Assembly: GCA_027382625.1 (NCBI GenBank)
Contig: JAJKFJ010020802.1
Span: 1 to 28,190, forward strand
Source: Tetmemena sp. SeJ-2015
Taxonomy: Eukaryota; Ciliophora; Spirotrichea; Sporadotrichida; Oxytrichidae
DNA: 28,190 nucleotides
Direction: 5' to 3'
Shown here: piece by piece, positions 27,563 to 28,190 of the stretch
Layout of the letters: every line of letters starts with the position of its first letter
Position numbering within the stretch: position 1 is the first letter of the stretch
Program-made: the position numbers and the translations under genes
Notes under the pieces: generated by a model
What the model saw: only the letters and a program-made list of their open reading frames with translations
The model's database searches: none
Told to the model about the DNA's origin: nothing

Positions 27563-28190
27563 ATGTTACTAATGCTTCGATTCAAAACTATAGCTCCTAC
27601 TAAAGATAGTTTAATCTATCTGAGCTATCAACTAATAAGTAGACTAGTAGGAATATCTCCAACTATAGTCAGAAACATTTGTCTCAATCAAATTAATGAG
27701 AAGCAGAATTAATAAACCACTAATAATAACTAGCATAGTCAAGTTAAGCATTTGAACTCAGAACATATACACTTTTTAGTTTCTCAAGAAACATTAATTT
27801 AACAAGCAGGCATGAGCTTGGCAGAATGATGCATTATGTTTCACAGGAAGTTTCCTGATCTTTTCCTATCCAGTTCTAAACTGAGATCAATTTATTTCAA
27901 GAATAACATAAAGAGAAAAGCAATTGTAACTTTAAAACATCAGACAAACAAATAGCAATTAAAAATTAAAGTACTAGAACAAGAGATGATGAGCCTCATA
28001 CAAAACTCTATTGATGAGAGAAGAGAACTTCTGTTTGTGGATGAAGTAATGTTCACTGCAGCGACTAAGCTTTGATTAGATTATAGCAACAGGAATGATA
28101 ATATTAAAGTCAAGGATAAACTTTATACTTAGTAAAGTTATGCAGTAGTTTGTGGAATCTCTATTTCCAAAGGGAAGGAATTATTTTACA
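27563..28190 (+). pseudogene. IS630/Tc1-superfamily (Tec/TBE-like) transposase, 5' part, frame-broken
   Basis: The frame from the ATG at 27563 (open upstream to about 27446) contains a first helix-turn-helix (LISRLVGISPTIVRNICLN), then SQETLIQQAGMSLAE, a TGA at 27827-27829, and RKFPDLFLSSSKLRSIYFKN followed by IKRKAI, the second HTH/linker typical of Tec/TBE transposases. Near 28020 a shift moves coding to another frame, giving RELLFVDEVMFTAATKL, the FVDE block holding the first catalytic Asp of the DDE triad. A TGA at 28075-28077 follows, then YAVVCGISISKGKELF at the window edge. The remaining D and E lie outside the window. In ciliates, transposases of this superfamily are abundant in germline elements. 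Two TGAs and one shift suggest a dead copy, or TGA readthrough plus an indel error. Confidence 0.65.

Overview
The window looks like AT-rich nuclear DNA of a eukaryote that reads TAA and TAG as glutamine, most likely a ciliate and probably germline (micronuclear) or otherwise non-genic, transposon-filled DNA. The best single sign of the code is a reverse transcriptase on the minus strand whose invariant Gln of the motif B Gln-Gly pair is a TAA (9624-9626). The replication-protein gene at 18086-19465 is open for 459 codons only if TAA/TAG are read through, and it ends at TGA. Reading frames cut at every TAA/TAG therefore give a false picture, so all calls below use TGA-only termination. Several frames also carry single in-frame TGAs, often where Trp would fit. 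Hexamitid diplomonads and some green algae use the same TAA/TAG=Gln code and cannot be excluded from sequence alone.

Layout, left to right. 1-2610: minus-strand Gln-rich, coiled-coil-like coding sequence, interrupted by a strikingly GC-rich hairpin-rich island (1215-1680). 3200-3702: a 503-bp element with 27-bp perfect terminal inverted repeats (TIRs). 3885-10372: a decayed minus-strand non-LTR (LINE) retrotransposon with RT, RNase H and a C-terminal CCHC knuckle. Its RNase H is split by a 2.1-kb TA-bounded TIR insertion (6266-8381) that holds a third copy of the same end sequence. 10834-13390: several minus-strand unrecognised, frame-broken coding segments. 14102-14840: a broken Piwi/Argonaute-like gene. 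15000-16007: a 335-codon unknown ORF. 16848-17777: broken plus-strand coding sequence ending in a segment that resembles a histone H3 fold.

The centrepiece is 17627-19898. It is a 2,272-bp element with two 378-bp inverted repeats that look identical by eye, flanking one intact gene for a 459-aa protein with a superfamily 3 helicase of the CRESS-DNA Rep type. Each repeat carries five GGAAC direct iterons, two more in opposite orientation, a 15-bp stem formed between them, and a TAATATTTC nonamer in the loop, much like a rolling-circle replication origin. The N-terminal domain has a Rep-like outline but lacks the expected HUH histidines and catalytic tyrosine. I know of no described element with this combination.

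To the right lie an unknown minus-strand ORF (19954-20751), a second, heavily decayed LINE-like region on the plus strand (22085-24700), AT-rich DNA with a 37-bp cross-shaped palindrome (26924-26960), and, running off the right edge, an IS630/Tc1-superfamily transposase resembling ciliate Tec/TBE transposases (27563-28190). No tRNA, rRNA or CRISPR array was seen. Most genes here are transposon-derived and do not form a pathway; the functional unit is the Rep gene with its own origin-like repeats.
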